Shown: piece by piece, positions 45,216 to 53,930 of the stretch | How the letters are laid out: the number at the start of each line of letters is the position of its first letter | Numbering within the stretch: the first letter of the stretch is position 1 | Assembly (NCBI GenBank): GCA_041393535.1 | Contig: JAWKJY010000002.1 | Span: 1 to 64,000 of the forward strand | Origin: JAWKJY01 sp041393535 | GTDB lineage: Bacteria > Actinomycetota > Thermoleophilia > Gaiellales > Gaiellaceae | Reading direction: 5' to 3' | Length of the DNA stretch: 64,000 nucleotides | Position numbers and translations under genes: made by a program | Notes under the pieces: generated by a model | Seen by the model: the letters and a program-made list of their open reading frames with translations, nothing else | What the model was told of the DNA's origin: nothing | The model's database searches: none

Positions 45216-47065
45216 CGGGTCGCCTGACGGTAGCGGCCGAGCGCGAGCAGCGGCCAGGTGATGCGGTACAGCCGGTAGCGGATGAGGAAGTCGCGGGGGA
45301 ACCCGGTCCCCGTGAAGTGCTCCTCGTCCCAGTCGCCGTCGCTGCGCTGCGCCTCGCAGAGCCACGCGGCGGCCCGGGCGGCGGCGTCCGACCGGGCGGC
45401 ACCCGCGGCGACGTAGCCGAGCAGCGCCCACGCGGTCTGGGAGGGCGTCGGGACGCCGCGCCCGCGCCACGCGCGCCCGGCCTCGCCGACGTCGTACGAG
45501 CGGCAGTCCTCGCCGAACCCGCCGTCGGCCGACTGCACGCGGTCGAGCCAGGCGACGGCCCGCCGCATCCCGGGATGGTCGGGAGCGATCCCGACGGCCT
45601 CGAGCGCGGGCAGCGCGGCCCCCACCCCGTAGACGTGGTTGACGCCCCAGCGTCCGAACCAGGAGCCGTCGTCCTCCTGCTCGGCGAGCAGGTACTCGAC
45701 GCCGCGGCGGACGACGGCCTCGTATCCCGGCTCGTGCGCGAGCAGCTCGATCGCGTGCGCGGACACGTCGACGCTCGGCGGATCGATCACTGCGCCGAAG
45801 TCGCAGAACGGGATGTCGTAGAGCCAGTCGTCGTCGTTGTCCACGTCGAACGCGCCCCAGCCGCCGTTCCTCGACTGCATCGCCGCGATCCAGCGGCAGG
45901 CGCGCTCGATGGCCGGACGTCCCGTCTCCATGTCCCGGAGGGCCAGGCCCACGACCGCGGCGTCGTCGACGTCCGGGTAGAGGTCGTTGTCGTACTCGAA
46001 CGCCCAGCCGCCGGGCTCGACGCCGGGGAGGCGCATGGCCCAGTCGCCGCGCGCCCGGACCTCCTCGCCGACCATCCAGTCGGCGGCCCGTACGAGCCCG
46101 GGCTCGGTCGCCGGCACCCCTGCGGCCCGCAGCCCGAGCACGGCCAGGCCCGTGTCCCAGACGGGCGACTGGCAGGCCTCCGGACGCCGGCGATCGCCGT
46201 CCTGGATCAGGAAGCGCTGCCAGCCGGCCAGGCCGCGCCGGACGTACGGCGAGTCGGGCCCGTGGCCGCGGCACACGAGCGCCATGATCGACCAGACCCA
46301 CGGCGGCTGGATGCCGCCCCACGAGCCGTCGAGCTCCTGCCGGTCGATGATCCACCGCTCGGCCGCCGCGAGCGCCCGCTCGCGCCCCGGCTTGAACGGG
46401 ACGTCCGCGTACCAGCGCAGCAGGCGATCGACGTCGTCCCAGACGTTGCGGCGCGGCCTCCGGACGACGCCGAGGTCGAGCTCGCGGCACGCGCGCTCCG
46501 CGGGCAGCCGGCGAACGGGCCGGTAGTGCATGACGACGGCGAGGGGCATGATCGTCTGCCGAGCCCAGCAGGCGAAGGTGTAGAGGGAGACGGGAGCGCG
46601 CGGCGGCAGCAGCGCCAGCTCCGGCGGCAGCTGCGGCACCTCCGACCAGTCCCAGATGCCCAGCAGGCTGAGCCAGATGCGCGTGAAGACCCGCGCCGCG
46701 CCGATCCCGCCGCGCTGCTCGCAGAACCGCCGCGCCTCGGCCAGCTGGGGCGCATCCGCCGAGAGGCCAGCGAGCCGCAGGGCGGCGTACGCCTCGAGCG
46801 TCGCGTTGAGATCGGGCTCGCCGCCCCAGTAGATCGACCAGAGCCCGTCCGGCCGCTGCCGGCGCAGCAGCTCGGTCATCACCCCGAACGTGGTCGCCTC
46901 GTCGCGGAGCCCCATGAACTCGAGGAAGAACAGGTGCTCGGCCGTGATCGTGACGTTGGACTCGAGCTCGTCGACCCACCACCCGCCGGGCTTCTGCAGC
47001 GCCAGCAGCCGCTGCGCGCCGTCGTCCAGCGCGTGGTCGAGCCGGGATCCGAGCGCGACGCTCAT
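45212..47065 (-). CDS. shc: Squalene-hopene cyclase
   Basis: 617 residues, close to the usual length of about 630. Shc cyclises squalene to hopene/hopanol at the membrane. The catalytic-acid motif D-x-D-D appears as LYPDVDDAAVVGLAL; the family's usual following Thr is Ala here. QW repeats are visible (RQELDGSWGG, MQSRNGGWGAFD, EQEDDGSWFGRWG, QSADGGFGED, QRSDGDWDE). N-terminal ELESNVTITAEHLFF is typical. ATG 47065 is the first gene of the shc-hpnA-hpnH-hpnG-ispH operon. The 57-bp module lies 177 bp upstream; no clear -10 box stands at the 13-nt position, so a longer leader is likely. Confidence 0.95.
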   Translation of the reverse strand: MSVALGSRLDHALDDGAQRLLALQKPGGWWVDELESNVTITAEHLFFLEFMGLRDEATTFGVMTELLRRQRPDGLWSIYWGGEPDLNATLEAYAALRLAGLSADAPQLAEARRFCEQRGGIGAARVFTRIWLSLLGIWDWSEVPQLPPELALLPPRAPVSLYTFACWARQTIMPLAVVMHYRPVRRLPAERACRELDLGVVRRPRRNVWDDVDRLLRWYADVPFKPGRERALAAAERWIIDRQELDGSWGGIQPPWVWSIMALVCRGHGPDSPYVRRGLAGWQRFLIQDGDRRRPEACQSPVWDTGLAVLGLRAAGVPATEPGLVRAADWMVGEEVRARGDWAMRLPGVEPGGWAFEYDNDLYPDVDDAAVVGLALRDMETGRPAIERACRWIAAMQSRNGGWGAFDVDNDDDWLYDIPFCDFGAVIDPPSVDVSAHAIELLAHEPGYEAVVRRGVEYLLAEQEDDGSWFGRWGVNHVYGVGAALPALEAVGIAPDHPGMRRAVAWLDRVQSADGGFGEDCRSYDVGEAGRAWRGRGVPTPSQTAWALLGYVAAGAARSDAAARAAAWLCEAQRSDGDWDEEHFTGTGFPRDFLIRYRLYRITWPLLALGRYRQATR

Positions 47066-47241
47066 CGATGGCGACGGGGGCGGCACATGACAGAGCGAAT
47101 GATGGCCGGTTTCCGCATCGTGCGCGTGCCCACCGCCCGCCGATGGGCCGCCCGCAGGCGCCGCCCGGGCCCGACCGCCCCCTCCGACCGGCTGTGAGCG
47201 AATCGGCGCAACATCGGCACGGTCCGGTGACGGACACGGGC

Positions 47242-47298
47242 GGAATCGCGCGATAGCGTCTGCGCCGGAGGCGCGTGGTTCCCCCCACCCTGGGTGGG
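47242..47298 (-). repeat. 57-bp upstream module, copy 1 (shc)
   Basis: On the minus strand, toward shc, the order is CCCACCC-A-GGGTGGG (dyad), GGAACC, GCGCCTCCGGCGC (dyad), then CTATCGCGCGATTCC with the ATCGCGCGAT palindrome. It is identical over 57/57 bases to copy 2 (54968-55024) and differs at about five positions from copy 3 (49499-49554). Weaker similarity continues about 50 bases toward the gene. The rest of 47066-47669 holds degenerate GGGACATG/CATGCCC words (47325-47411) and no gene. Confidence 0.9.
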
Positions 47299-47669
47299 TG
47301 ACCCCCGGGCGAACGGCCGATTCGGACATGCCCTTCGAGCCAGGTGTCCTGACGGACGGGTCGTTCCCGAGCCGTGTCCGGTCGCCCCCGTGCCCGGCTC
47401 GGCCATGCCCGTCCGCCCCGTCTCGACGTGCGTTGCTCCGGGAGCGGCCACCACACCCCGCCTACGCCGCCGCACGACCAACGCCCCTGGGCGGCGGGTG
47501 CCGGCCGGGGCCGAGCCCGCAGCTCGCCGGGCGCGCGGGCGCGCTGGCCCATCGCAGCGAAACGCCGCGGGGGACGACGGGGAGCCGGGACGGCGGCCGC
47601 GGCTGCCGTCGCGGCGCGCGCCGGCCCCGCCACGGGCCGCGGCGCGGGCGGCGGCGCGGGTCGCCGGTC

Positions 47670-48947
47670 CTAGGCGGCCGTCCCGAGGAGGTGCCGCGCG
47701 GCCGTACGGCCGCTGCGGATCGCGCCCTCCATCGTCGCCGGCCACCCGGTCGCCGTCCACGTGCCGGCTCGCGCGACGTTCGGTCGCGCGGTCGCGACTC
47801 CCGGGCGGCGACTGGCCGTTCCGGGCACGCCGAGGAAGGTCGCCCGCGGCTCCCGGCTGACCCGCGACCACAGGAGCTCGGCATGCCCCAGCCGCTCGAC
47901 GACCGCCTCCGCGATCACCGTGACGACGCCCTTCCCCCGCTCCTCCATCAGGTCGGGGACGCCGCTCGACACGACGGTCACGTACTGCCCGCGCGGGGGC
48001 GCGTGCCCGGTGAGACGGCCGCGATCGAAGAGCCAGTGTGCCGGGCTGTCGAGCAGGGCCGCGAGCGGCGGACGCAGGATCTGACGATCGAACAGGAGGT
48101 GCACGCTGACGATCGGCGACTCGCCCAGCTCCGGGTCGGGCTCGCCGAGCAGCGTCGCCGCGTCGGTCGGCCCGAGGGCGACGACGAACGCGTCGCCGGG
48201 AATCCGCTCGCCGTCTGCGAGCACGGCAGCCCGCTCGTCGAGCTCCGTCACGCGCGCCCGCAGGCGAACGGTCGCGCCCGCGGCCGCGAGCGTGCGTCCG
48301 GCGGCATCACCGTGCATGGCGCCGAGCGGCGCGGTAGGGATCACCAGGTCGCTGCCGGAGCGTGGCCCGAGCAGCGCGGTCCTCACCGTGAAGATGCCCA
48401 GCGCGGCGCTCGCCTCGTCGGTCCGGACGTTCAGCGCCGGTCGGACGAAGACGTCCCAGAAGCGATCGATCGCGCGCGACGACGTCCCGAGCCGGCGCAG
48501 TACCTCGCCGAACGTCTCGTGATCGTGCGCGGCCGGGTCGAGGCGGCCCAGGCGCTGTGCGACGAGCCCGACCTTGACTCGCTCGACGACCGACAGGTGC
48601 GAGTACCGGAGCAACGCCAGCGGGCCCGCGCCGAGCACGACCGTCCGACCTTCCTCGTCGATCACGGGCATCGAGAGCGGCACCCGCGACACCGAGGCGG
48701 ACTCGCCGATGCGGTCGAGGAAGCGCAGGTACTCGGTGCAGCAGCCGAGCGCGACGTGCTGGCCGTTGTCCGGCGGCGGCGGGGGATCGCCCTCGCGCTC
48801 GGGGAGCGTCTGCACGGCGCCGCCGAGCGTCGGGCGCGCCTCGAGCACGGTGACGCGCGCACCGGCGTCGACGAGGTCGACCGCCGCCGCGAGGCCGGCG
48901 AGGCCGCCACCGATCACGACGACGTGGAGGGGTTGCGAGCGCGTCAT
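47670..48947 (-). CDS. hpnE: HpnE: hydroxysqualene dehydroxylase (squalene-associated FAD-dependent desaturase)
   Basis: 425 residues. The FAD-binding dinucleotide fold starts VVVIGGGLAGLAAAVDLVDAGARVTVLEAR. LGGAVQTL, NGQHVALGCCTEYLRFL and the C-terminal RPNVARAGTWTATGWPATMEGAIRSG (in pieces) follow the amine oxidase/phytoene desaturase pattern of HpnE. With HpnC and HpnD it makes squalene: HpnD forms presqualene diphosphate, HpnC hydroxysqualene, and HpnE reduces it to squalene. ATG 48947; a TAGGCT box lies 17 nt upstream. It is on the same strand as shc but 600 bp upstream, so it is probably a separate unit. Confidence 0.93.
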   Translation of the reverse strand: MTRSQPLHVVVIGGGLAGLAAAVDLVDAGARVTVLEARPTLGGAVQTLPEREGDPPPPPDNGQHVALGCCTEYLRFLDRIGESASVSRVPLSMPVIDEEGRTVVLGAGPLALLRYSHLSVVERVKVGLVAQRLGRLDPAAHDHETFGEVLRRLGTSSRAIDRFWDVFVRPALNVRTDEASAALGIFTVRTALLGPRSGSDLVIPTAPLGAMHGDAAGRTLAAAGATVRLRARVTELDERAAVLADGERIPGDAFVVALGPTDAATLLGEPDPELGESPIVSVHLLFDRQILRPPLAALLDSPAHWLFDRGRLTGHAPPRGQYVTVVSSGVPDLMEERGKGVVTVIAEAVVERLGHAELLWSRVSREPRATFLGVPGTASRRPGVATARPNVARAGTWTATGWPATMEGAIRSGRTAARHLLGTAA

Positions 48948-49498
48948 CGGGCGCCGCAAGCCTAGACGAGCGCCCCGAGCGGGCCGTGAGAGGAGCCCGC
49001 CTCTGGAGACGGCGCCCCTCGAACGAGCGGCCGAGCCTGCCGCCCCGCCCCCTGGGCGCCCCGCGGACATCCCCCGGTCGGCCCGCGCATCGTCGACTCC
49101 GCTGCTCGCGGGGCTCGGCCCCGTCGTACGCGCGCCGCCCGGGGTAGCGCGGCCGACCAGCGCCCCGCCGGCCCGGCCCGCGGCTGTCCCGATCCACCAG
49201 CGCGCCGTCCGCCTGGCCCGCTCGCCGTTCGGCCACCAGCGAGTAGCCCGGCCCACCAGCGCCCCGCTCGCCCCTGCGACGGTGACCGTCGTCTCGCCTG
49301 GAGCACACGACCCGGCGTCCCGAGGCCTGCCGGGCAGCCCGTCTGCGGGGGCCCGAGCGCCAGCGCGCGTGACCCGCGCCGCCCGCACCGGCGGCCGCAG
49401 AACGCCTCCCGGAGGGCATGCCGCCCGAACACGGCCGGACTGGCCGAAGGGGCCATGTCCCGGTGAGCCATGCCCGAATCGGCCACGTCCCAGGGGCT
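48948..49498. other. Intergenic region between divergent hpnE and DUF1800 operons
   Basis: There is no gene here. Four CCAGCG words (ACCAGCG at 49155, 49195, 49234 and 49253) are spaced about 39, 39 and 19 bases. Three CCATGTCCC-like words stand at 49453, 49468 and 49483, exactly 15 bases apart, just before module copy 3. Confidence 0.5.
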
Positions 49499-49554
49499 CC
49501 CACCCGGGGTGGTGGAACCACGCGCCTCCGGCGCAGAGCCTATCGCGGGATTCC
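49499..49554 (+). repeat. 57-bp-type upstream module, copy 3 (DUF1800 operon)
   Basis: A 56-base diverged copy on the plus strand, reading CCCACCC-G-GGGTGG, GGAACC, the GCGCCTCCGGCGC dyad, then CTATCGCGGGATTCC. It points at the DUF1800 gene, whose GTG is 335 bp downstream. About 340 bases without a gene follow until the promoter at 49853. Confidence 0.85.
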
Positions 49555-49852
49555 GCACGCGTCGGTCACGTGACCGTGACGATTCTGGAACTTCTCGTCC
49601 CCGGCGCTCCGCCTGGTGCGTCGACCGCCCCGACGCGCCGGGCGACACGCGGTCGGGCGGCCCTCGACGCCGCAGCGACGACGCGTTCGGCGCCGGATCG
49701 ACCGGGACGGGGATCGGCGGCCGCGCCGGGCGCCGCGTCCGCGCGCCGCTCGCCTACCTCCCGCTTTCGCGCCGTGCACCCCCGTCCGCGTACGCGCGCT
49801 CGTGACCCCAGGAGCTGTCCGGCGATCCGAACGAAATCCTTACGAGCAGGGG

Positions 49853-49881
49853 TTCAGGCCGACCGGGCGATCGTCGATACT
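49853..49881 (+). promoter_or_regulatory. Promoter TTCAGG - 17 bp - GATACT, leaderless DUF1800 gene
   Basis: TTCAGG (49853-49858) and GATACT (49876-49881) are 17 bp apart. GATACT begins 13 nt before GTG 49889, the spacing of the other leaderless genes here. Confidence 0.5.
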
Positions 49882-49888
49882 CGAGGAC

Positions 49889-51274
49889 GTGACCGGAATG
49901 GCCAGACCGGCCACGCGTGCTCCTGCCCGCGCCTCGCTGCCCGTCTACCGGGGCCCGTTTGGCCGCCCCCACGCGGAGCGGCTGCTCTGGCGCGCGGGCT
50001 TCGGGCCCCGTCCCGGCGAGGCGGAGGCGCTCGCCAAGCTGGGGCTCGACGGCGCCGTGCGCGCGCTCCTCCACCCGGGCCGCGAGAAGCTCGTCGGCCC
50101 GCGCCCGAGGGACGCCGAGGGCCACCCGATCGCGCCGAAGGACGCCTGGGGCCACGACGGCCTCTGGTGGCTCGACCGGATGGTGCGCACGTCGCGTCCG
50201 CTCGTGGAGCGGATGACGCTCGTCTGGCACGACTGGTTCGCGACGTCGAACGACTCGATCAACTCGTCCGCGCTGATGCTCCGCCAGAACGGGCTCTTCC
50301 GCCGGCACGCCCTCGGCTCGTTCCGCGAGCTGCTCCTCGGGATCACCCAGGATCCGGCGATGCTGCTCTGGCTCTCCGGCGCGAACTCCGAGAAGGGCTC
50401 GCCGAACGAGAACTACGCGCGCGAGCTGATGGAGCTCTTCACCCTCGGCGCCTACCGCGGCTACGACGAGCAGGACGTGCGCGAGCAGGCGCGCGCGCTG
50501 ACCGGCTTCGCGGCCGACTGGGAGGAGGGCAAGGGCTGGGTGCGCTTCCGCTACGAGGCATCGCGGCACGACAAGGGCGTGAAGACGGTCTTCGGCAAGC
50601 GCGGCCGCTACGACTGGCGCGACGCCTGCGAGCTCTGCCTGCGCAACCCGTACCACCCCTCGTTCGTCGTCGGGAAGCTGTGGAGCGCGTTCGTCGCGAC
50701 CGAGCCGGACGCCGCCACGCGCGCCGCGCTCGAGCGGCGTTACCGCCGCGGCGGCTACCGGATCGCCCCGGTGCTCGACGGCATCCTCCGCCATCCCGAC
50801 CTGCACGAGGGCCCCCGGCTCGTCAAGCCGCCGCTCGTCTACGTGGCAGGCATGCTCCGGCGGCTCGGGCGGGGGATCGACACGGACGCCTGGGCGTGGA
50901 TCTCGTCGCTCTGCGGCCAGATGCCCTTCTACCCGCCGAACGTGGCCGGCTGGGACGACGCGCGCTGGCTCGACACGTCGCGCTTCCGGGGCCGCTGGAT
51001 CGCCGCGAACGAGGCGATCCGACCGCTGGCGCTCGACCCGGGCGAGGTGGCGAAGCAGGATCCGCCGACCGATCCCGAGGTGCTCGTCCGCCGGGCGCTC
51101 GACTTCTGGCGCCAGCCGCTCGTGACCGACGCGACGCGGGGCGAGCTCGTCGCCTTCGCGCGTCGCGCGATGGGCGACGCCACCGAGGACTGGCAGCCGT
51201 CGTACTTCGCGCCGCTGACGGAGAACGCCCTGCGCATGCTCATCGCCGTGTCCCCCGACTTCCAGACGAGCTGA
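49889..51274 (+). CDS. DUF1800 family protein
   Basis: About 461 residues. Typical DUF1800 landmarks are AERLLWRAGFGPRPGEAEAL, ERMTLVWHDWFATSNDSI, DPAMLLWLSGANSEKGSPNENYARELMELFTLG, FRYEASRHDKGVKTVFGK and MPFYPPNVAGWDDARWLD. The family's function is unknown, and it nearly always pairs with DUF1501, as here (2 bp apart). GTG 49889 is preferred from the -10 box; ATG 49898 is an alternative. There is no obvious signal peptide. The operon continues with DUF1501 and a cupredoxin-like gene. Confidence 0.9.
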   Translation: MTGMARPATRAPARASLPVYRGPFGRPHAERLLWRAGFGPRPGEAEALAKLGLDGAVRALLHPGREKLVGPRPRDAEGHPIAPKDAWGHDGLWWLDRMVRTSRPLVERMTLVWHDWFATSNDSINSSALMLRQNGLFRRHALGSFRELLLGITQDPAMLLWLSGANSEKGSPNENYARELMELFTLGAYRGYDEQDVREQARALTGFAADWEEGKGWVRFRYEASRHDKGVKTVFGKRGRYDWRDACELCLRNPYHPSFVVGKLWSAFVATEPDAATRAALERRYRRGGYRIAPVLDGILRHPDLHEGPRLVKPPLVYVAGMLRRLGRGIDTDAWAWISSLCGQMPFYPPNVAGWDDARWLDTSRFRGRWIAANEAIRPLALDPGEVAKQDPPTDPEVLVRRALDFWRQPLVTDATRGELVAFARRAMGDATEDWQPSYFAPLTENALRMLIAVSPDFQTS

Positions 51275-51276
51275 CG

Positions 51277-52686
51277 ATGGCCCGCCGCTGCTGCGACGAG
51301 CACGACCGGGCAGCGCTGCTGCGGCGCGTCGTCTCGGCGACGGCCGGGAAGGGGCTGCCCGCGATCGAGCGGGGCATGCCGCTGCCGGCCGGCACGGGCC
51401 TCGACCGCCGGGCCTTCCTGGCCCGCTCGGCCGGCCTGATGCTCGCCGTCTACGGGGCCTCGCACCTCCGCCTGCCGGCGCTCGAGGAGGGCATCGCGAG
51501 CGCGGCCGCCGCCGCGACCCCGACCGACCCGGTGCTCGTCACCGTCTTCCTGGACGGAGGCATCGACGCGCTGTCGGTGCTCGCGCCCGTCGGCGACCCG
51601 CTCTACCGCAAGCTGCGTCCGACGCTCGCGCTGCCGGCGGACGGCGGCACGCCGTTCGCCGAGGACGGGCGGCTGCGCTGGCACCCGGCGGCCGCGCCGC
51701 TCGCCTCCCTGCACGCCGAGGGCAAGCTCTCGGTCGCCCCCGCGCTGGGCTACACGCACCCGGACCAGTCGCACTTCACGTCGCGGCACTTCTACGAGGT
51801 GGGCGCGACCAGCCAGGAGCTCCTCACGGGCTGGCTCGGGCGCATGCTCGACCTCACCGGGGCGGACGACAACCCGCTGCAGGGACTGTCGCTCGACGAC
51901 ACGCTGCAGCCGTCGCTCGCCGCCGCCCGCGTCCCCGTGGCCGCCGTGGCCTCCCCGGACGACTACGGCCTCTGGGCCGCGAACGTCTGGGACGACGTCG
52001 AGACGCGGATGCTCGACGCGATCGCGCCGATCGGTGCTGCGTCGGTTGGCCGCGGCGACGCGGCGCTCGAGCAGGTCGGGCGCCCGGCCGTCCAGGTCGA
52101 CGGGATCCGCCGCGCGCTCCTGCCGTTCGTGCCACCCGGCGAGGACCGGCCGGGCTGGACGAGCCCGGTCGCCTACCCGACCGACGACGACCCGTTCCCG
52201 AAGCGCCTGTCGGGCCTCGCCGCGATGCTGGGCGCGGGCCTGCCCTTGCGCTGCGTCGCGCTGACCGCGCCCGGCGGCTACGACACGCACGACGGACAGC
52301 CGCGGGCGCTGCGCGAGGGCCTCGACCTGACCGCCAGGAGCCTGCTCGCGTTCCAGCGCGACCTCGAGGCCCGCGGCCTCGCCGATCGGGTGCTCGTGCT
52401 CGTCTGGTCGGAGTTCGGCCGGCGCGCCGAGCAGAACGACTCTGAGGGCACCGACCACGGCGCGGCCGGCATCGGCTTCGTCCTCGGAGCGCGCGCCCGC
52501 GGGACGATGATCGGCGAGTGGCCCGGCCTCGCGGCCGGCAGCGGCCTCGACGACGACGGCAACACCGTGCCGACCGCGGACTTCCGCGGGCTGTACGCCG
52601 CGCTGCTCGAGCAGTGGCTCGGCGTCGACGCCGCAGCCGTGCTCCCCGATGCAGCCAGGTTCGCACGACCGGAGGTGGTCAGGTGA
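51277..52686 (+). CDS. DUF1501 family protein, Tat-exported
   Basis: 469 residues. A twin-arginine signal follows a 40-residue N-terminal extension: LDRRAFLARSAGLMLAVYGA. The mature part belongs to the DUF1501/alkaline-phosphatase-like superfamily: VLVTVFLDGGIDALSVLAP, GYTHPDQSHFTSRHFYEVG, TAPGGYDTHDGQPRALREGL and VWSEFGRRAEQNDSEGTDHG with the metal-type Asp and His residues. It probably acts outside the membrane, and a folded, metal-containing enzyme is suggested by the Tat route. Its substrate is unknown. Its TGA overlaps the GTG of the next gene by four bases. Confidence 0.92.
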   Translation: MARRCCDEHDRAALLRRVVSATAGKGLPAIERGMPLPAGTGLDRRAFLARSAGLMLAVYGASHLRLPALEEGIASAAAAATPTDPVLVTVFLDGGIDALSVLAPVGDPLYRKLRPTLALPADGGTPFAEDGRLRWHPAAAPLASLHAEGKLSVAPALGYTHPDQSHFTSRHFYEVGATSQELLTGWLGRMLDLTGADDNPLQGLSLDDTLQPSLAAARVPVAAVASPDDYGLWAANVWDDVETRMLDAIAPIGAASVGRGDAALEQVGRPAVQVDGIRRALLPFVPPGEDRPGWTSPVAYPTDDDPFPKRLSGLAAMLGAGLPLRCVALTAPGGYDTHDGQPRALREGLDLTARSLLAFQRDLEARGLADRVLVLVWSEFGRRAEQNDSEGTDHGAAGIGFVLGARARGTMIGEWPGLAAGSGLDDDGNTVPTADFRGLYAALLEQWLGVDAAAVLPDAARFARPEVVR

Positions 52687-53060
52687 GGAAGGTCGCGCTC
52701 GTGCTCGTCGTCGCCGCAGCTGCCGGCGCGATCGGAGGCGGCGTCGCCGTCGCCGCCAGGAAGCCCTCGCCTGCGCGGCTGCTCGTCACGGCGGACGAGT
52801 TCAGCTTCGTGCTGTCGCGCCAGTCGATCCTGGCGGGGCGCGCGATCGTCCAGCTGCGCAACAGCGGCGAGGACGAGCACGACCTGAAGCTGCGCAAGGT
52901 CGGCGGCTCGAGGACGTTCGCGGTCCCGCTCGCGCGGCCCGGCCGGACGACCGAGAGCCGGCCGACGCTCGCGCCCGGCACCTACCGGCTGTGGTGCGCC
53001 ATCGGCGACCACGCGGCCCGCGGGATGACCGCGACGCTCGTCGTCAGGAAGCGGACGTAG
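52683..53060 (+). CDS. Cupredoxin-like exported protein
   Basis: 125 residues. The N-terminal hydrophobic helix (VALVLVVAAAAGAIGGGVAVAA) is a signal or anchor. The remainder resembles a plastocyanin-like fold: QLRNSGEDEHDLKL gives the first His, and LAPGTYRLWCAIGDHAARGM gives Cys, His and Met at type-1 copper spacing (C-x4-H-x4-M). GTG 52683 overlaps the DUF1501 stop (GTGA). It ends 6 bp before the convergent hpnD. It may be the electron or copper partner of the DUF1501 enzyme; this is inferred from coupling only. Confidence 0.85.
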   Translation: MRKVALVLVVAAAAGAIGGGVAVAARKPSPARLLVTADEFSFVLSRQSILAGRAIVQLRNSGEDEHDLKLRKVGGSRTFAVPLARPGRTTESRPTLAPGTYRLWCAIGDHAARGMTATLVVRKRT

Positions 53061-53066
53061 AGCCCG

Positions 53067-53930
53067 TCACGGCCGCGAGCCGGCCAGCTCGGCGACGAGC
53101 CCCGCCCCCGCGACCCGCAGCTTCGCGCCGGCCGAGAGCCGCACGCGCCCCGCGAAGACGTCGAAGTCGCGCCGCTCCATCTCGTCGAGCAGCCCGACGT
53201 AGACCCCGGCGAGCGTGCGCACGCAGAGGGCGCTGCGGGGGTCGAGCAGGTCGAGCAGCCCGAAGCCCTCGCGCAGGTGCGCCCGCGCGCGGCGCGCCTG
53301 GAGCCGCATCAGGTCGCGGAAGCCGTCGCTGGCGCGACCGGCTGCGAGGTCGTCCTCGGTGACGCCGAAGGCCGCGAGCTCGTCCTGGGGCAGGTAGACG
53401 CGGCCGAGCGTCCAGTCCTCGGCGACGTCCCGCATGATGTTGATCTGCTGGAGCGCGATCCCGAGCGCCTCCGCGAGCGGGGTGGCGCGCGCCAGGTCGG
53501 GCGGCCCGTAGACCGCGGTGCACGCGACGCCGATCGTGCCCGCGACGCGGAGGCAGTAGCCGCGCATCTCCTCCCAGGTCGCGTAGCGGCTGCGCTCGGT
53601 GTCCCAGCTCGCGCCCTCGATCAGGTCGAGCAGCGAGCTGCGGGGGATCGGGTAGCGCAGCACGGCATCCCCGAGCGCCGTCAGGACGGGATCGTCGACG
53701 GGCGCGCGCGGCAGCGCGTCGAGCGAGCGGGCCACGGCCTCGAGCCCGGAGCGACGCTCGTCCGGCGCGCCGTCGCCGTCCGCGACGTCGTCCACCCGAC
53801 GGGCGAACGCGTAGAGGGCGGTGAGCGCCTCGCGCTTCGGCCGCGGCAGCAGCATGATCCCGAGCGCGAAGTTGCGGGCCTCGCGCTTCGTGATCTCCGC
53901 GCACTCGGCGTAGGCGTCCTCGATCCTCAC
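53067..53930 (-). CDS. hpnD: HpnD: presqualene diphosphate synthase
   Basis: 287 residues of the trans-isoprenyl diphosphate synthase head-to-head class. Two Asp-rich motifs bind magnesium-diphosphate: AFARRVDDVADGD and ALQQINIMRDVAEDW, followed by GRVYLPQDEL. It joins two farnesyl diphosphates into presqualene diphosphate. GTG 53930 overlaps the hpnC stop by four bases, so it is translated with hpnC. HpnC and HpnD are related; this one keeps the more canonical second motif (RDVAED), which supports the D assignment. Confidence 0.9.
   Translation of the reverse strand: MRIEDAYAECAEITKREARNFALGIMLLPRPKREALTALYAFARRVDDVADGDGAPDERRSGLEAVARSLDALPRAPVDDPVLTALGDAVLRYPIPRSSLLDLIEGASWDTERSRYATWEEMRGYCLRVAGTIGVACTAVYGPPDLARATPLAEALGIALQQINIMRDVAEDWTLGRVYLPQDELAAFGVTEDDLAAGRASDGFRDLMRLQARRARAHLREGFGLLDLLDPRSALCVRTLAGVYVGLLDEMERRDFDVFAGRVRLSAGAKLRVAGAGLVAELAGSRP

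Noticed and set aside
47283..47670. Conserved short reading frame (GGTTRLRRRRYRAIP) seen at two modules
   Set aside because: The similarity comes from the repeated DNA itself; the third copy breaks the frame and there is no sensible start or length.
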